A DNA stretch of 64,000 nt from Cheilinus undulatus (Eukaryota; Chordata; Actinopteri; Labriformes; Labridae): NCBI RefSeq assembly GCF_018320785.1, contig NC_054866.1, positions 39,223,000 to 39,286,999 of the forward strand. The letters run 5' to 3'. The position numbers and the translations under genes are program-made. The notes below the pieces were generated by a model, which was given only the letters and a program-made list of their open reading frames with translations, made no database searches and was not told where the DNA came from. Positions 12,501 through 25,875 of this stretch are shown in pieces. Each line of letters begins with the position of its first letter. Position 1 is the stretch's first letter.

Positions 12501-15500
12501 CTTAAAAGTAGATGACAAACATGAGGCCTTATGATCTTGTCTTTTGACAACAACATGGTGTGTTTTTGTTTTTTTATGAAGTCATGGTTCTACAACACCT
12601 CACTGTTAAATTCCATGCCTCTCTGTTTAATGCCTCTTAGGTCTCATTTTCTTTTTCTTTATATGAGAGGTGTAAATTAATTGTGTTTTCTTCTCTCCGC
12701 TGCTGTTTTTGGCATGTCCCTCTTGTAAAGTAGAGTAGATGTCTCCAGAGACATCTTGATTACATAAATGTTTCTTAATAACAACTTAAAATCCCAGGGT
12801 TTAGTTTTATTCTGGCCATTTGTGTATTTGTAATTAGAACTATTTTGTAACAAAAGTTTTACTGAGCCTGAATTCTCACCTGAATTGAACTTCACATCAT
12901 TCTGCACAGTCAGGTCTTTAGTTCTCCCCTAATTAGCTGAGTATCCTGATGTCTCCTGCGGTGATATCTGATCAAATGTCATGAGGCATTCTTATTTTGG
13001 CAGAAGTTCTTGTTTGTGCTTGTATAAAAAAACCTCCCCAGGCTGTGTTACCTTTAGAGGTCATGCTTTGGCCCTGCAGCAGCCGGGAGGATCACGGGTC
13101 TGGTAGCCATGACGGTACACTTTCATTTCAGCCAGCTAGTAATCCCACCATGCAATAAAACTGTCTGGGCCCTGAGTCTGGCTCCAGTCAGACCAACTTT
13201 ACTCACAAAAATGTCCAAACCCCCCTCGACGTTATTAAGAGGAATGTAAATCTAAGCATAGAAATTTAGAGCTCTTTTCTCCCTTTTGTTTCTAAATTTG
13301 AGTTTTCATTAAGTGGCTGGTTACCAGGAGAGACTCAGCAGTGATAAAGCAGAAAAACAGCCGTCTTGTAATGGAGAGGAGTGCATCACAACCAAACCAG
13401 GATACCAGTATGGACAGAGGTCACAGCGGGCTGGTCACGCTGTGTTTACATTGGAGAAGGAGTTGCAGCTGTGAGCAGAAAGAGTGTCTCCTGGTTTAGA
13501 CATTATCTCACTGTTGGTTTTGGTCAACTTAAAAAAAGAGTTACTACTGCATTGACCTCTACTGTCTTTCAGTTTTTTAGAGACAAAATAGTATTGCTTC
13601 TTGAGGTTTTGAGGGTAAAAATCATTGATTTGTGGCCACTTGGAGGCAGCAAAAATCGCTCCATAAACACAGCATACACTTTTTTTAGTGTATTCTTTAA
13701 ACTTGAGGGAAAACAGGTGCATCATTATTTACATATTAAGCATTTCTGGAGCAATTTTCAGGTTCATTTAGAACCATTTATCTCTCCAGCTGATAAATGT
13801 AAACACATTATCCACTTGCTTTTTTTGCTTTGTTTTCGGTCTCCACCAACTCCTTTGTCAAGTAAGTTTCATTTTAGTGTTAAGTCTTTTGTTTATGACT
13901 TATTTATAATTTTTTAAGAAAAGAATTTCAACACATAAAGACAAAATGGTCACATGGTACAGAAATCATTTACACAATGTCTGATTTGAAAACATATTGT
14001 ACTGCATCACACCTTATATAGACAATGGCTAAGCAGTAAGAGTGCTAAGAGGGCATTACTATGCAACCAAACCTAAAACAAATGGACCCCCCCCCCCCCG
14101 AAAAAAAAAAATCAGTTTCTACTCATTCACTAGTCATCACTCATTCATATCTATCCCTTCTTTCATTCTTTCTCTCTTCCTGCTCAGCCAACCAGCTGAT
14201 AATGGGCGTTCACTCTCTTAAGTACTAAGCTACTCAGTTTCTGCCACAACCTTGTCTGACCAATCATCATGCACCTGTCATATTTTAAATCAGTTATTCT
14301 CTCTTTTAAGTCAGCCTGTCGTTTCACTGTGGACGTCATAACCCTCCTCCACCCCAGCCACCTCCGTTGTAATTGATCGGCATTTTAGTCCAGATCCTCA
14401 CAGGTCTTCTGCTCATCTCATCCTGCATATCTCTGTCTCCCCCTCCAAGCTGACTCATCAATATCACCAGTGTCTATACTCCATAGGTGGGTGCCCCATA
14501 CCTGCAATTTGCCTCACTAAGTACATGAAGTCATCACCATAGAGTCTACCTGCCAGATATAGTGCTCATTTCTCTTTCATAAAAATTTGTAAAATAGATT
14601 ATTAGATTATAGATTACTCCTTTTAAGTCCATCTGGATTAAATTGATTAAATCTCCCTTAGAATGAGTAGGAAACTTGCATCATTATTGCTGTTACTGTT
14701 TTATTTATTCGAACTATGAATATACATTTGTATCCACATGCCTATCTATAGTCATTTTAAATTTTTCTTTCAGCAGTTTTTGGTGGCGTGTATTGTCTGA
14801 ACTCATTGTCTATCAGTAATATTTATGCTGACATATGTGACCAATAAAAAGAAAAAAAAAAAAAGTCATACATTTGCTTAAATTTAACAAATCCCACAAA
14901 TAGACTGAAACCAAAAACCCTAAATATACATTTATTCCTCTGTGTCATAGATTCCCACTGTTGACATAAGTCTATTAAAGACACATCAGTTAGCCACACT
15001 GTTACTTTGGGTGTTTCTTATGATTAACACAGACTCTGGAGTTTATTTTGAGCCGAACCCACAGTCACCATCCTGCCACTGCCACCAGAGAACTATATGA
15101 AGTAAGGCCTTCCAAAATAAGTCTAAAAACACTCTTTTAATGTATGAGTAACATTTGCTTATAAAAGTCTTCATTCATGCTACCAGATCTGTGAGACTGA
15201 GCAGCATGTTAGTATATGAAAAGAATGCTTTGACGGTGTATAAATATGGTTAGTGGGTCCCATTCCCTTTCTGTTGTACAAAAGAGAAGCCAAAACACCC
15301 CCCTACCACCAACATATTGCACTGGTGGCATAAATATGAGTCAAGATGAGCTGGCTGATGCAAGGACTAATATCGCACCCCTTTCACTACCTAAAGTCAA
15401 ACTCAATTAGAGCCTGTGTCCACAGCTGCTTTTTTCTTGTGCTCTCAGCTGAAAAAAGTTACATGATCATAACAATGCCATGCTCATCATTGCCTCTTCT

Positions 15501-15636
15501 TCCAACACCGGCCAATAGAAATCAAGAAGAGGCCTGACTTATGATACCAGCTTTGTCAGCCATGATGGTGGAGGAAAAACTGATTTGACTTCTGTTTTCC
15601 AGTTCTGCAGCTGCTATTTATGCCAGGAAAGGATTC
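12501..15636. other. No gene recognised; one 178-codon frame considered doubtful
   Basis: The open frame 13381-13917 (+) has no signal, domain or splice context and overlaps sequence with the feel of fish interspersed DNA (CCACTTGGAGGCAGCAAAAATCG). Poly-C then poly-A at about 14087-14110. Nothing else supported. Confidence 0.45.
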
Positions 15637-15641
15637 CTTTG

Positions 15642-15672
<31 letters not shown>

Positions 15673-15675
15673 TTT
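15637..15675. repeat. (GTTTT)n simple repeat
   Basis: Six to seven TTTTG units running into a poly-T run. Confidence 0.9.
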
Positions 15676-16124
15676 GCAGTTTACCCTTGAATGAAGGAAA
15701 ATATGAGAAATACTCTGAATTGAGGTTATAGATGCTGCCAGCAGCGATGGAAACAGGCCCTAAAATGTCAGATTCCTCACTGGAGAGAAAATTCTTGGGT
15801 CAGTTTGAAGCACACACTCATGGTTATGTGATAACTGTGTAGTAATAACTCTATTCTTTTTCACTCACCGTTCCTCCTCTTCTCTGCTGATCCAGATGAG
15901 ACACATTTGTCAACAGAGCTGTAGGTCACAATGATACGTACGGTCCTTTTGTCTCAAACAATAAATTCAAACATGACTACCAAGAAAAATAAAGACTTAG
16001 ACACGAATCATCGTATAAACAAATAAAAATAAAGACAGATTTCAGGTTTGACATGGAAAAAAAAAACATAAAAATAAAAAAATTGACAGGTAATTCTCAA
16101 AAAATGGAGAAAGCAAAGTTTTTG

Positions 16125-16215
16125 ACCTATACTGCAACCAGTCAGCAGGGGGAGCTCTGGCTATTTTGGCTTCACTCCCAGGTGGCTGTTGCTCTGCCCA
16201 TCTTAATATACAGTC
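16125..16215. repeat. Fish interspersed repeat fragment
   Basis: CAGCAGGGGGAGCTCTGGCT, then TTGGCTTCACTCCCAGG and ATATACAGTCTA, match a widespread fish repeat. A second fragment with the same phrases is at 41290-41375. The 117-codon frame across it is therefore not a gene. Confidence 0.45.
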
Positions 16216-17998
16216 TAGGAAGCATCCCAAGAGGCTCCCAGTTTGATGCCAGCATGCTGCTGTTTATCATATTAGCATGCCAACAATTTCTCAGTGCTAT
16301 TAATTATGAAGTACTGCTGAGGCTGTATGCCTTTTATGATAACCAAAGATTGGACAAACTTTGCTTTAATCAATCACTCCTGTTAAAACGGTTTTGCATC
16401 ACCTAGGTTTGTTTCAATTTATCCATATAGTGCCTTCATTTTGTACACTAACATTGCAATAACTGCTAGAAATCCTATGAAAAACAAAACCTATCATGAC
16501 ATTCAGCACTACCATTCACTTGTACACTGAGGGATTTTCAATATCTTACCATGGTTTGTTATAATGTTATCATGTGTGGGACTGAAGAGGTGTGAAAATG
16601 CATTTTGAGCTCTGGAGGAAACAGGAGGTTTGAGAAGCTCTGGGCTGCTGCTGATTGGTCGGATGGTGTAATGTCACTTCATCTGACATTAACTGACTGA
16701 GAAAAATCATTGTAGATCAGGGGAGGCCATGTGGGAAGTCCACTAAAGTGACCATATATGGTTCCTTACCCACAAAGGACATGAATGTCAACCCCATTTC
16801 ATTAAAAGAAAAACTGGTCAGTGGAATATGGCAGGATTTATCATCTGGTTAACAATTAATTACTACAAAAATGTTATGATAATAAATCCTGCACTCTTTA
16901 AGGAGTTTCAGTCTGAAGTCTTGGACCAGTTGGAGCCATTGTTGCTGAAGTCAGGCCTCTATCATGGCTTTTTTCCTCATTCTAAAGGAAAAATACATGA
17001 ATGCTTCAGCATTTTATCTCTGACTCAACCTGAATTCCTATTTAAGTCTGTGCAGAACAATGTTTCAAAAATATTCAACACATTCAGCACATGCAGAAAA
17101 TGTGAAACCTATTGATAATTTAATACAGATCCGTTTCATTCACTGTGGCCTGTTTCACTGAAACCTAACCTTCACATATAACCTTATTTCCTGTATCAAT
17201 ATTCAGGCTTCAGTATTTTTAACTTCATCCTGATAAGAACCAAATGTTAAAATAAGCAAGAACAGAGGGTGATGTGAGGTCAGCTGAAGGTGAAATGTGT
17301 TGGACCATGCCTGTAACTTAACTTCTACTGGTTTCTTATGCCAAGTGATATGTGTTTACACATGATTTCTTGAATAATACTTTTATTATTAATGCACACC
17401 TTCATCTACAAAACTGTGTTAAAAGATGCCACAAACATCCTCTGATTTAAAGGTGAAATCGAGAGCAAAACTGCAAAACTAAACCTAGATCAAGATTAGA
17501 AATAACTTGAAAAACACCCTAACAATCATTAACTTTGCTCATTAAAGGAGCCAATTACCTTCACTGACTCTGGATAGATTTAAGATTTATGGCCTCAGGC
17601 TTTTCATGCTTTTAAAGTGTGCTTAAGAGGATATCGGTCTGATCCTTGACAAATGCCTCTCACACCCAGTGGGCGTCACCAGCAGCATAATCACTTACCA
17701 TTAAGTAGCAAATGCTGAGTCAGTGTAGGTAAGAGGAAGGTCAGGGTGTGTTTCTGGCAGAGGCAGAGCGAGCGGTCACACAGGGACACTGAACACGCCT
17801 CCTGGCTGCTAAGTCACATCTAAAACATTATTGATAACTACATAGAAGATTTCTTCTGGGAGAGACTGTGTGAGAATGGTGTTATTTCAGATTGTGCTGT
17901 CATTGTGTTGTCACTGACGTGCAGTACAGTGTGCAGCAGGAATGCACTGGCCTGGCGCTCGTTGCATACACAGGAGGCGCCATGGGGATTTCTGAGAG
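16216..17998. other. No gene recognised
   Basis: No supported coding sequence; short frames only, no repeat structure identified. Confidence 0.45.
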
Positions 17999-18054
17999 CC
18001 CTCTGTGTGTGTGTGTGTGTGGGGGTGTGTGGGTGTGTGTGTGGTGTGTGTGTG
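17999..18054. repeat. (GT)n-rich microsatellite
   Basis: Interrupted GT units with GGGT variants. The frames rich in alternating His/Thr or Cys/Val here are translations of it. Confidence 0.9.
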
Positions 18055-21000
18055 AGTGAGAAAATGCATGCTATAGGCTGCATACAATGGAAGAGGATTT
18101 TTTTTTTTTTTACCTTGTGATTGAAATAGCTTTCTCAGGAAGACACCACAAGGAAAAAAAGAGCTCAGCTTAGGCCATAACATTAATCTGTAACAAACAG
18201 AACTCTGTCTGTTTTCAGCATGCTCTGCAGAATTTTTCAGGTCTGTTGAGCAAAGTTCACAATGTCTGTTTGTATTATGATAAGAAATCAATCCAAGAGA
18301 TGTTTAATATGCAAAATGCATGCTTGGTTGATTAAGAGTTAATTGGATTTGATCTGGTCAATAAAGCTTCCAAAACAGTGTCAAAAGAAAAGGATAGCAG
18401 AGATGATGACGGAGTGCTAAATCACCAGGCAGTGCTGAGACTGTAAAAAAAGCAGAGATAAAGGGTTTTCAACCCTGACACATGGTCACGGCCTTGTGGC
18501 GAAATCTCAAGCTGTTGATCATTTTTGATCTCCAACTTGTGTAAAATGAGCAAAAAAAAAAAAAAAAAAAAAAGAAAAAATCTGGACCCAATCCAATAAA
18601 ATCCCTCAGAAGAGAATGAAAAAAATGTGCAACCTTTCCATTGGCCAAAACAACAAAATTTGACCAAAGATTGACCAAAATCTGTTTATACTGTTTTTCC
18701 TGTCAATTTTAAAGGATGGTCCCAATAGGCGTTTTTTGTCTAGTCATGATACATATTAGTGATATAAAGAAAAACCAGTCTCTATTGGTTAACTGATCTC
18801 TTCATCATAGATCTGAATGCATCAGATCATGGAGTTCTGGATCAGTAAAGCATAATGCAAATCTGTTTTAACGTTAGAGATCAGTTCACTGAGACTCTGC
18901 TACTTGTTATCATAGCTTGTTCCACTGGCTCAGCATCTTCAATCTTGTGTTTTTCTTGTTGACCTTTTACATTTAATGACAGTTATATTAGTGGTGGGTG
19001 CTTGCTAGGAAGCAGGTGTATTAAGGGAGTATCGCAGAAATGTCTTATAGTTTCTCTTCTCTCCCTAATATCACGGAAGGACAAGTTTTGAATGATCCAC
19101 TCATCTGTACGATTTGGTAAAAAGTAATTCAGTACAATGGTAGCTTGTAGGTCTCACCTGTTGAGACACCAGAGCTAAACAACAGCTATGATGCTAGCAC
19201 TAGCAAGCAGCACAAAAACACTCCTGAAAACAAACACATTTTTTTGTAAACTCTGACAAATCTTTGGTTATCACGTTATCCACAGCCACTTCATTCCAGG
19301 GTTTGCAAACAGAACGCCTTGTTCAGACTGTTGATTTGGTGACATAACAAATACACTCAAGCCTGCTGACGTGATTTTAAACAGAGTATTTCAGCAAGCT
19401 GGATGTAATGAAAAAAAAAACAGTCAGAAACAGAACAAGAGGAGAAAATGATGTCTGAGTGACATGAGGACTAAATATTCACATTAAAAAGAATTTGAAA
19501 ATTTAATGTATAGCAGGTTGTATTCTCCTGTAACCAGCAGACACTCAAAGCTCTGTTACTGTGTTTATCCAAATGAAGCTCAGTGTTAGTTCACGCAGGA
19601 CACTGTAGTCACATGCACACCCAGCGTTATCCAAAATATCACCTCCCAGCTCCCACAGCCAATCACAGGTCTTTCTCTCAACACAGCAGCAGATTTTAAT
19701 ATGACGTACTTCTCACTAATCGCTGCTTGAATTAATGCTGATGCACAACGCTGCTGCTGCTGGGAAAGCATAACCTCCTCCACCCCAGCCTCCTCCTTTA
19801 TAGCATATAGCATGTTGCACCCTCTTATTGTAACTCATGCTACTATGGATAGATTGCTTCTGATCTGATTTTATAGTATTGCATAAATGTATCGATCCAT
19901 ATGGGGGATTCCAGCAATAGGTTCCCTGGGGAGTCAAAGCAGAGAGTTACAAGTACAGATGTGCAAAGATTTTCACACCAGCCAAAACTGTTTTCATATT
20001 TTCCCCTCCAAATAATTGTCAAAGTGAGACACCTGGGCAGGTGTGTTAGATGAAGACTTTACTTCATAAACATTATGTCAGAATTTTTGAACAGGAGGCC
20101 TGAGATTTAGTGTCTTATAAATAACCCCACCACCACCTCCACCCCTTCTCAGTTTAATAAAACAAAATGTTATTTGGATTGCACAGTTAATTTGCATCAG
20201 ATCAAACCAAATTGCTCTGTTTAACTTTTTTTTTTTTTTTGCCAAAATAATAGAGTAATTATAATTCTTTCCATTTCAATAGGGTCCTGACTCCGAGATC
20301 AGTGCTCAGGCCCTAATAATATTTGCCCCTCAATTATAAGGACGTATAGCTATAGGGGTATGAAAGTTTAAAAAAAGAAGTGAATTATTGTTATAACTCT
20401 CTACCACTTGTGCTCAGTGAGCTTCAGTCGTGTGCCTCTTCTGTTCACATGACAAAAAGCCTTTGAGAAACACACTGCTCTGCAACTCTAATGTGTGAGT
20501 GAGAAGCAAACTGAAGCTGAAAAGTGCCAGAGAAATCCATTAAGCATGTATAAAAGGCAGCATGGGGAAAAACTGCAGAGAATGTGTTGTAACCTAAAAA
20601 CTGTCTAATGATCAGCTGTGCCTGTAGGGGGCAGCCATGAGTTTTGTTTTGATGGAATCCAAAAGCAGAGTCCTGTTGCACAAACTTGCATCAATTTCCG
20701 ACTAAGTCTGCACAAAACAATGTGGCACAGACACACTAATACCAGCACTAAAGCACGTCTAACCATCTAAATAGAGACTTTAAATCTAAAGTCTAAATGT
20801 GTTAATGAGTGCTGCCTCTTTCCTAAGGCATGAGTCAGAAAGATGAATGAAAGCAGCAGAGCAAAGAAGGGACATTTAGGCACAATACTGGTCTATAAAG
20901 CCGTATTGATTGTTGCTCGCCTTCCTGCACAGTCCCTGCCTGGCCGGTGCCAGAGTAATTTGTCCCCCAGGTCTAAGGTTGCATGTGAATTTTCTGTTGT

Positions 21001-21856
21001 GTCAGCTGAGTTTAGTGCAGAGCGTGCTCCAGAGGAGGTGATCTCTCATTATCCCACACTGCTTTAATTAGGAGCTCACTGTCAACCAAAGCAGCATCTT
21101 TAACTCATTTCTTACCCCCTGCAGTAAGCATCTCCAAACTGCAATGAGCACTATTTCATCTTCCACGGTAGAGTGTGTGTGCAACTTTGTCACGAATACA
21201 TCTGCAGCAAACAAATCAGGGCAGAAAATGAGGTTTTTATTTACCAAGAAACCGCATGACGGCATAAAGTCCTCAACTGTGACAATCAGATGCATGTGTG
21301 TTTGTCCCTGTCCTTTGTGTGTGTACTTCACGTAGCGAGGGGGAGCGTAGGGTGTACAAGGGCGTGCACCTCCTCTGGCTTTCTTCAAGGAGGTCAGAGG
21401 TTGTGTCCAATCACAGACCTGCAATTAAAGCCTGCCTTTTTATTTAACACAACCTCAGACTTTCACTAATTTTAAACAAATGTTTAAGTCTTCTAACCCT
21501 GACCAAAACATAATAATAACTCATCATTTATGACCAGTAGCTTTCTAAAAAATTAATCACACCATGGTTACTATGCTTGGATGAGTTACAAACATAAAAT
21601 CTGTTATTCTCAACAGCAGCATGCAGACTGTGGAAGAGCCTTTGTGAAGCACTTTTGGCAGCTTTTATGTATGAAAAGTGCTCTATAAGTTAAGTTACTC
21701 TGCTAATCTGATGCACACAAACCTGCAGTAGTCACATATGTCAACAGAGCAGTCAGTCATTGCAACTTAGTCCCAGTTGTTAACATTGGAAAGAGGAGCT
21801 AATGACCTATAACAGGTCGGCAAGAAGTAGGAGCTCCTGATGTTTTGGCTTTATTC
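18055..21856. other. No gene recognised; poly-A run at 18552-18573
   Basis: Homopolymer runs at 18099-18112 (T), 18552-18573 (A) and 20227-20240 (T). Near 21,640-21,695 the phrase GAAAAGTGCTCTATAAGTTAAG resembles the 3' tail of fish retroposons. No protein-coding evidence. Confidence 0.45.
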
Positions 21857-21859
21857 TTA

Positions 21860-22337
21860 AGCCTGATTTATGCTTCTGCGTTGCGTTGATGCCGTCGTTG
21901 ACCATTCGAAGTGCTGTGTCAAAGGAACACGTCGCTCTGCAATTCACCACCATGCTGTTAGGGGGGTGTGGCTGTGTGTGCGTGGGTTCAGAGAGGTAAC
22001 ATTCGAGTCCCTGTTTATCTTCCGGTTATGGCAACTGAGGTGGAGCGGGTGTGTTTGGAGTTGGAGCTCATTGATATCGACAAACAAATTCTTTTGTTGC
22101 AAATGTTGAAGCGCAGAGAGAAAAGGGTGAATTTACCACACTGGTTTGCCCACTGAGGGACCTGGATGAAGAAATGACCTTCTGAGTGGACCAATCACAG
22201 CCCTTGCGGACCGCGTCGCTGCGACGCATAGTTAGGATTTTTTTAAGGTGCGCGTCAGGCTACGGTGTAGGGGTCTGCATCGACACAGAGGGCTACAGGT
22301 AGCTACGCTGTCGACGTGGCGCAGTATAAATCAGGCT
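21860..22337. mobile_element. Harbinger/PIF-type MITE with TTA duplication
   Basis: Ends AGCCTGATTTATGCTTCTGCG and GCGCAGTATAAATCAGGCT are inverted repeats, flanked on both sides by TTA (21857-21859, 22338-22340), the 3-bp target duplication of PIF/Harbinger elements. The 478-bp body keeps a short frame (MATEVERVCLELELI, then LKRREKRVNLPHW) resembling the extreme N-terminus of a Harbinger transposase, so it looks like an internal deletion of a full element. Confidence 0.85.
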
Positions 22338-22340
22338 TTA

Positions 22341-22710
22341 TGCAGCTGTCATTTAGTCACCTATTGGCACAGTTCATGAGTTGAAGGGATGTTTGTATGA
22401 GGTACTTTGCAGTAGTAGTGGTATCTTCCAGTGATTTCAGTGAGTGTTGCCTCTTAAAGAGGACCTGCTGGTCATTCTGAGTTTTAGGTAAAAATTGGTC
22501 AAAAACACTGTAAGCTATATAAAAAAGCCTACAATTCTTTAGGCTCAGCATATCTTCAGAGCAATAGCTTGTAAGAGCTTTTGCTCTTACAAGTGGGACT
22601 TCACAACACTTCTTCAGGACATTTCTGTTCAGAGGATAGTGGCTAATCACAGAGGCCTGCGGCCTGCATCACTCCCCATCCAGAGTTCCGATCCAACCAG
22701 AAGTAGGGGG
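22341..22710. other. No gene recognised
   Basis: A 97-codon minus-strand frame (22357-22650) has no family feature. Confidence 0.4.
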
Positions 22711-23426
22711 GTGTGGCTGCAGATTGCATATTTCAGACGCCCCTCTTGCAGACCACTACTGTGAGACGCTGTATCTGCAGAACTGATGGGTTGTGAGAAC
22801 ATTTACATTTTTTTAGGTTCTACCAGTTACATTCATTGAATAACCACTTTGCAAACCTTACATACGTAATATAGCTTTGCTAGCTACATAGTTAAATTTA
22901 CAACATGACATAAGCCATTGTAGCTCTGATAGCTAAACAAAGCTAAAAACGAGACACCGTTCGTGCAACTACTTTTTAAACAGGACTAGCTTTAGCATAG
23001 CAGCATAATCTAACACAGCAAATGAAGCTACATTTGCTGTAGCTTTAACAGTGTAAGTTATATAGCAACGTTACCTACGTATTTTACACAGCAAATGTAG
23101 CTTTCAATTTAGCTATGTAATCCACATAGGTAACGTAGCTTTGTTAGCTGCGTTAGAGTGTTTTCATGGTGTACAACGTTTTTTTTCTGTGATCAGACTG
23201 TGTACTTGGCTTAAATAAACATTTTGTAATTTGGTTTGCAGGTCAGGTTTTTGATTTTAACTTTTGGTAGCCTAACCCTTACCTGAACCCTTACCCCAGC
23301 CCTAACCAGAAATTTAATCAGATTTATTTTAAAGTTTTGGCACATATTTGCATTCTGACAGATGCGGCGTCTCACTGTCGAAGTCTGCAGGGGGGGGGCG
23401 TCTGAGAACTGTGGTCTGCAGCCAGA
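22711..23426. mobile_element. Element with ~70-bp terminal inverted repeats
   Basis: The left arm (about 22711-22784) and right arm (about 23358-23426) are inverted copies with scattered mismatches: GTGTGGCTGCAG against CTGCAGCCAGAC at the tips, then CAGACGCCCC and GTGAGACGC shared further in. The AT-rich interior is dense in GCTA, TAGC and GTTAGC motifs and has no transposase. Target duplication not identified. Confidence 0.65.
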
Positions 23427-24143
23427 CTGTCTTGACCAGAAGAGCTGAACAAAAATATATTTTCTAGATAATTTTATAGCTGTAGCTTTATTATTCAAAT
23501 GGCTGATAAGCTACTGTATACACTAGTGGTTCCCAACCTTTTTTCTTGCATCTAAGAAATGTTGACAAAGGAAGCTATGAAGTGAAAGTGAGGGACGAAG
23601 CAGGAAAATGACGAGTAAAGCTGGACTAGCATGAACTCGTTTGTCAGTCATTTGCACTGCTCCATGACAGTTTCACAGATAGCCATCATTCTGTTAGATT
23701 GGCTTGCTTTGTGTTCTTGCTCTGTTTGAAGTTTGGCTGTTTGCAGAGTTGCCAAAATCACTGTCAAAGTGCAGTTTTATTTACAACAGCGGTGTAAAGG
23801 AAACTGCTCTGAGAAATAATATGGGGACCTAGTCATAAAAATATCACTTCCTACATAATAGAGCTCTAAAAACAAATAGGTTACAGATTAAACCGATGGC
23901 CCTCTCACTGCTGGTAGTCTTTCTCTGTGACACATTTTGCTGATTGGCTTGAACTTGTGAAAATGTACTAGACGGTTTCAATCACTGTGTTCATGTTTTG
24001 CAGTATTGCTATCCACTTCTAAAAAAGCAATATCACACCTTCACACTGAACTACTTCCAGGTCCAAGCCGTTTTTTTGTCTTGTATTTCCACTATGCTTT
24101 AGGGCTGTGTTCCTCCTCCAGTTGCTTTTTAACAGCTTTTCAA
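23427..24143. other. No gene recognised
   Basis: No supported gene or repeat. Confidence 0.4.
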
Positions 24144-25015
24144 GTACAACCCCAATTCCAAGAAAGTTGGGACACTGTGAAGAATGTAAATAACAATAGA
24201 ATGCAATGATTTGCAGATGCATTAGCAACATATCAGATTTTGAAACTGAGACATCTTACCATTTCATGAAAAATATGAGCTCATTTTGAATTTGATGGCA
24301 GCAACATATCTCAAAAAAGTAGGGACGGGCAAAAAAATGCTGGGAAACTACTACTGAGAAACAGCTGGAGGATCATTTTTCAGCTAATTAGGTTTCTACT
24401 TATTCATTTATTAGATCAAACATTCAGAGAAACTGTAGAAATCTTTTTGCACACGGGAAAGGGCCAAAGGTCTGTATTGGATCTTCAGGTCCTCGAGTGG
24501 TACTGCATTAAAAACAGGCAGAACTCTGTACTGGAAATCACTAACACTTCCAGAACTGTCAGCGTAGTTGGCCATGCCATCCACAAATGCAAGTTAAAGC
24601 TGTATCATGCAAAGAAGCCATATGTGAACATGATCTGGAAACACTGTTGCCAACAAAGCTCAAAGCTCATTTCAAAAGGAGGCAAACTGTAAAACTGTTC
24701 TATGATCAGATGAGTCCAAATTTGTTCAAAATTTGGTTTGGGAACCACAGATACAGTGTCCTACAGACCAAAGGGTAGAGCTACCTTCCAGCTTTTTAAC
24801 AGCCCACAGTTCAAAAGTCTGCATCTCTGAGGGTATGGGGTTGCATTAGTGCCTAAGTCATGGCTGCTTACACATCTGGAAAGGCACTATCAATGCTGAA
24901 AAGTATAAAGAGGTTTTACAGCAGCACATGCTACTCCAGACAAGATCTCTTAATGGGAAGGCCTTGCATCCATCACAACAGCATGGCTTCACGGTCCCAG
25001 ATAAAGTGGTTAAAC
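24144..25015. mobile_element. Decayed fish DNA-transposon-like repeat
   Basis: Begins GTACAACCCCAATTCCAAGAAA and GTTGGGACA, the start of a high-copy fish element. It continues with broken coding-like phrases (ATCTGGAAAGGCACTATCAATG, GGCCTTGCATCC, ATCACAACAGCATGGCTTC) typical of its transposase. The far end is missing. I do not assign a superfamily. Confidence 0.5.
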
Positions 25016-25557
25016 TGTGGAAGGGAACTAGTCAACGTATGTAGAAATATTCTGATGATAATGGCAGTGTACAGGTCCATTTAGAGCTTTAAAGTACTAA
25101 CTTTGCTCCGTTCCCATTTTTTCCTAATAGCTGCTCTCTACTTCCTGACTCCTGTCTAGCATTTGAGCATCACTGGGATCGCATGACTGTAAACTACCAA
25201 TTGTTAGTCTTCCCCACCTTGTTTACATTTTAACAAAGATGGCGATTTGCTTCAGTGAAAAGTTATGCTAACAAAGTTTACTACAGTTACTTCATTTCAA
25301 GACTGAATAAAGCACCATCTGAGGCCCCCTTATAGTTTAGGTATTAATGTGCTGACCATGAATACAGCAGCTACAGTCTGAGAAACTAACTGTTGCTGCA
25401 TGTTGTTTCCTGTCTGCCCTTTATGAGCTTTACTTTTCCTCTTGCATGCTTCAATTCTTAGAACCTCCCACAAGTCACACCTTTCAGAAAGACGGTGTTA
25501 CAGAGAATGGAGTAAACATTTTTGAATGAATGCAACAGAGTTTCTCTGTTTCTTGCT
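25016..25557. other. No gene recognised
   Basis: Short frames only; no repeat identified. Confidence 0.4.
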
Positions 25558-25559
25558 TA

Positions 25560-25873
25560 CACACATGGGCAAAACTGTTGGTACTGCTCTATTAATGAAA
25601 GAAAAACCCACAATGGTCAAAGAAATAACTTGAATCTGACAAAAGTGATAATAAATAAAAATTCAATGAAAATTAACCAATGAAAATCAGACATTGCTTT
25701 TGAACCGTGGTTCAACAGAATTATTTTAAAAAACAAACTCATGAAACAGGCCTGGACAAAAATGATGGTACCCTTAACTTAATATCTTGATGCACAACCT
25801 TTTGAGGCAATCACTGCAATCAAACGATTTCTGTAACTTAACAGAGGGGTACCAACAATTTTGTCCACGTGTG
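25560..25873. mobile_element. 314-bp Tc1-like MITE with TA duplication
   Basis: Ends CACACATGGGCAAAACTGTT and TTTTGTCCACGTGTG form inverted repeats (GGTAC(C) shared further in), with TA on both sides (25558-25559 and 25874-25875). The interior keeps GCACAACCTTTTGAGGCAAT, derived from a fish Tc1-like parent, but no usable frame. Confidence 0.8.
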
Positions 25874-25875
25874 TA

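Noticed and set aside
13381..13917. 178-codon open frame on the + strand
   Set aside because: Longest single frame in the left half, but no domain, signal or splice context; composition (Phe-, Lys- and Ser-rich) fits AT-rich non-coding DNA.
17838..18291. Frames with His/Thr or Cys/Val repeats
   Set aside because: Produced by the GT microsatellite at 17999-18054.
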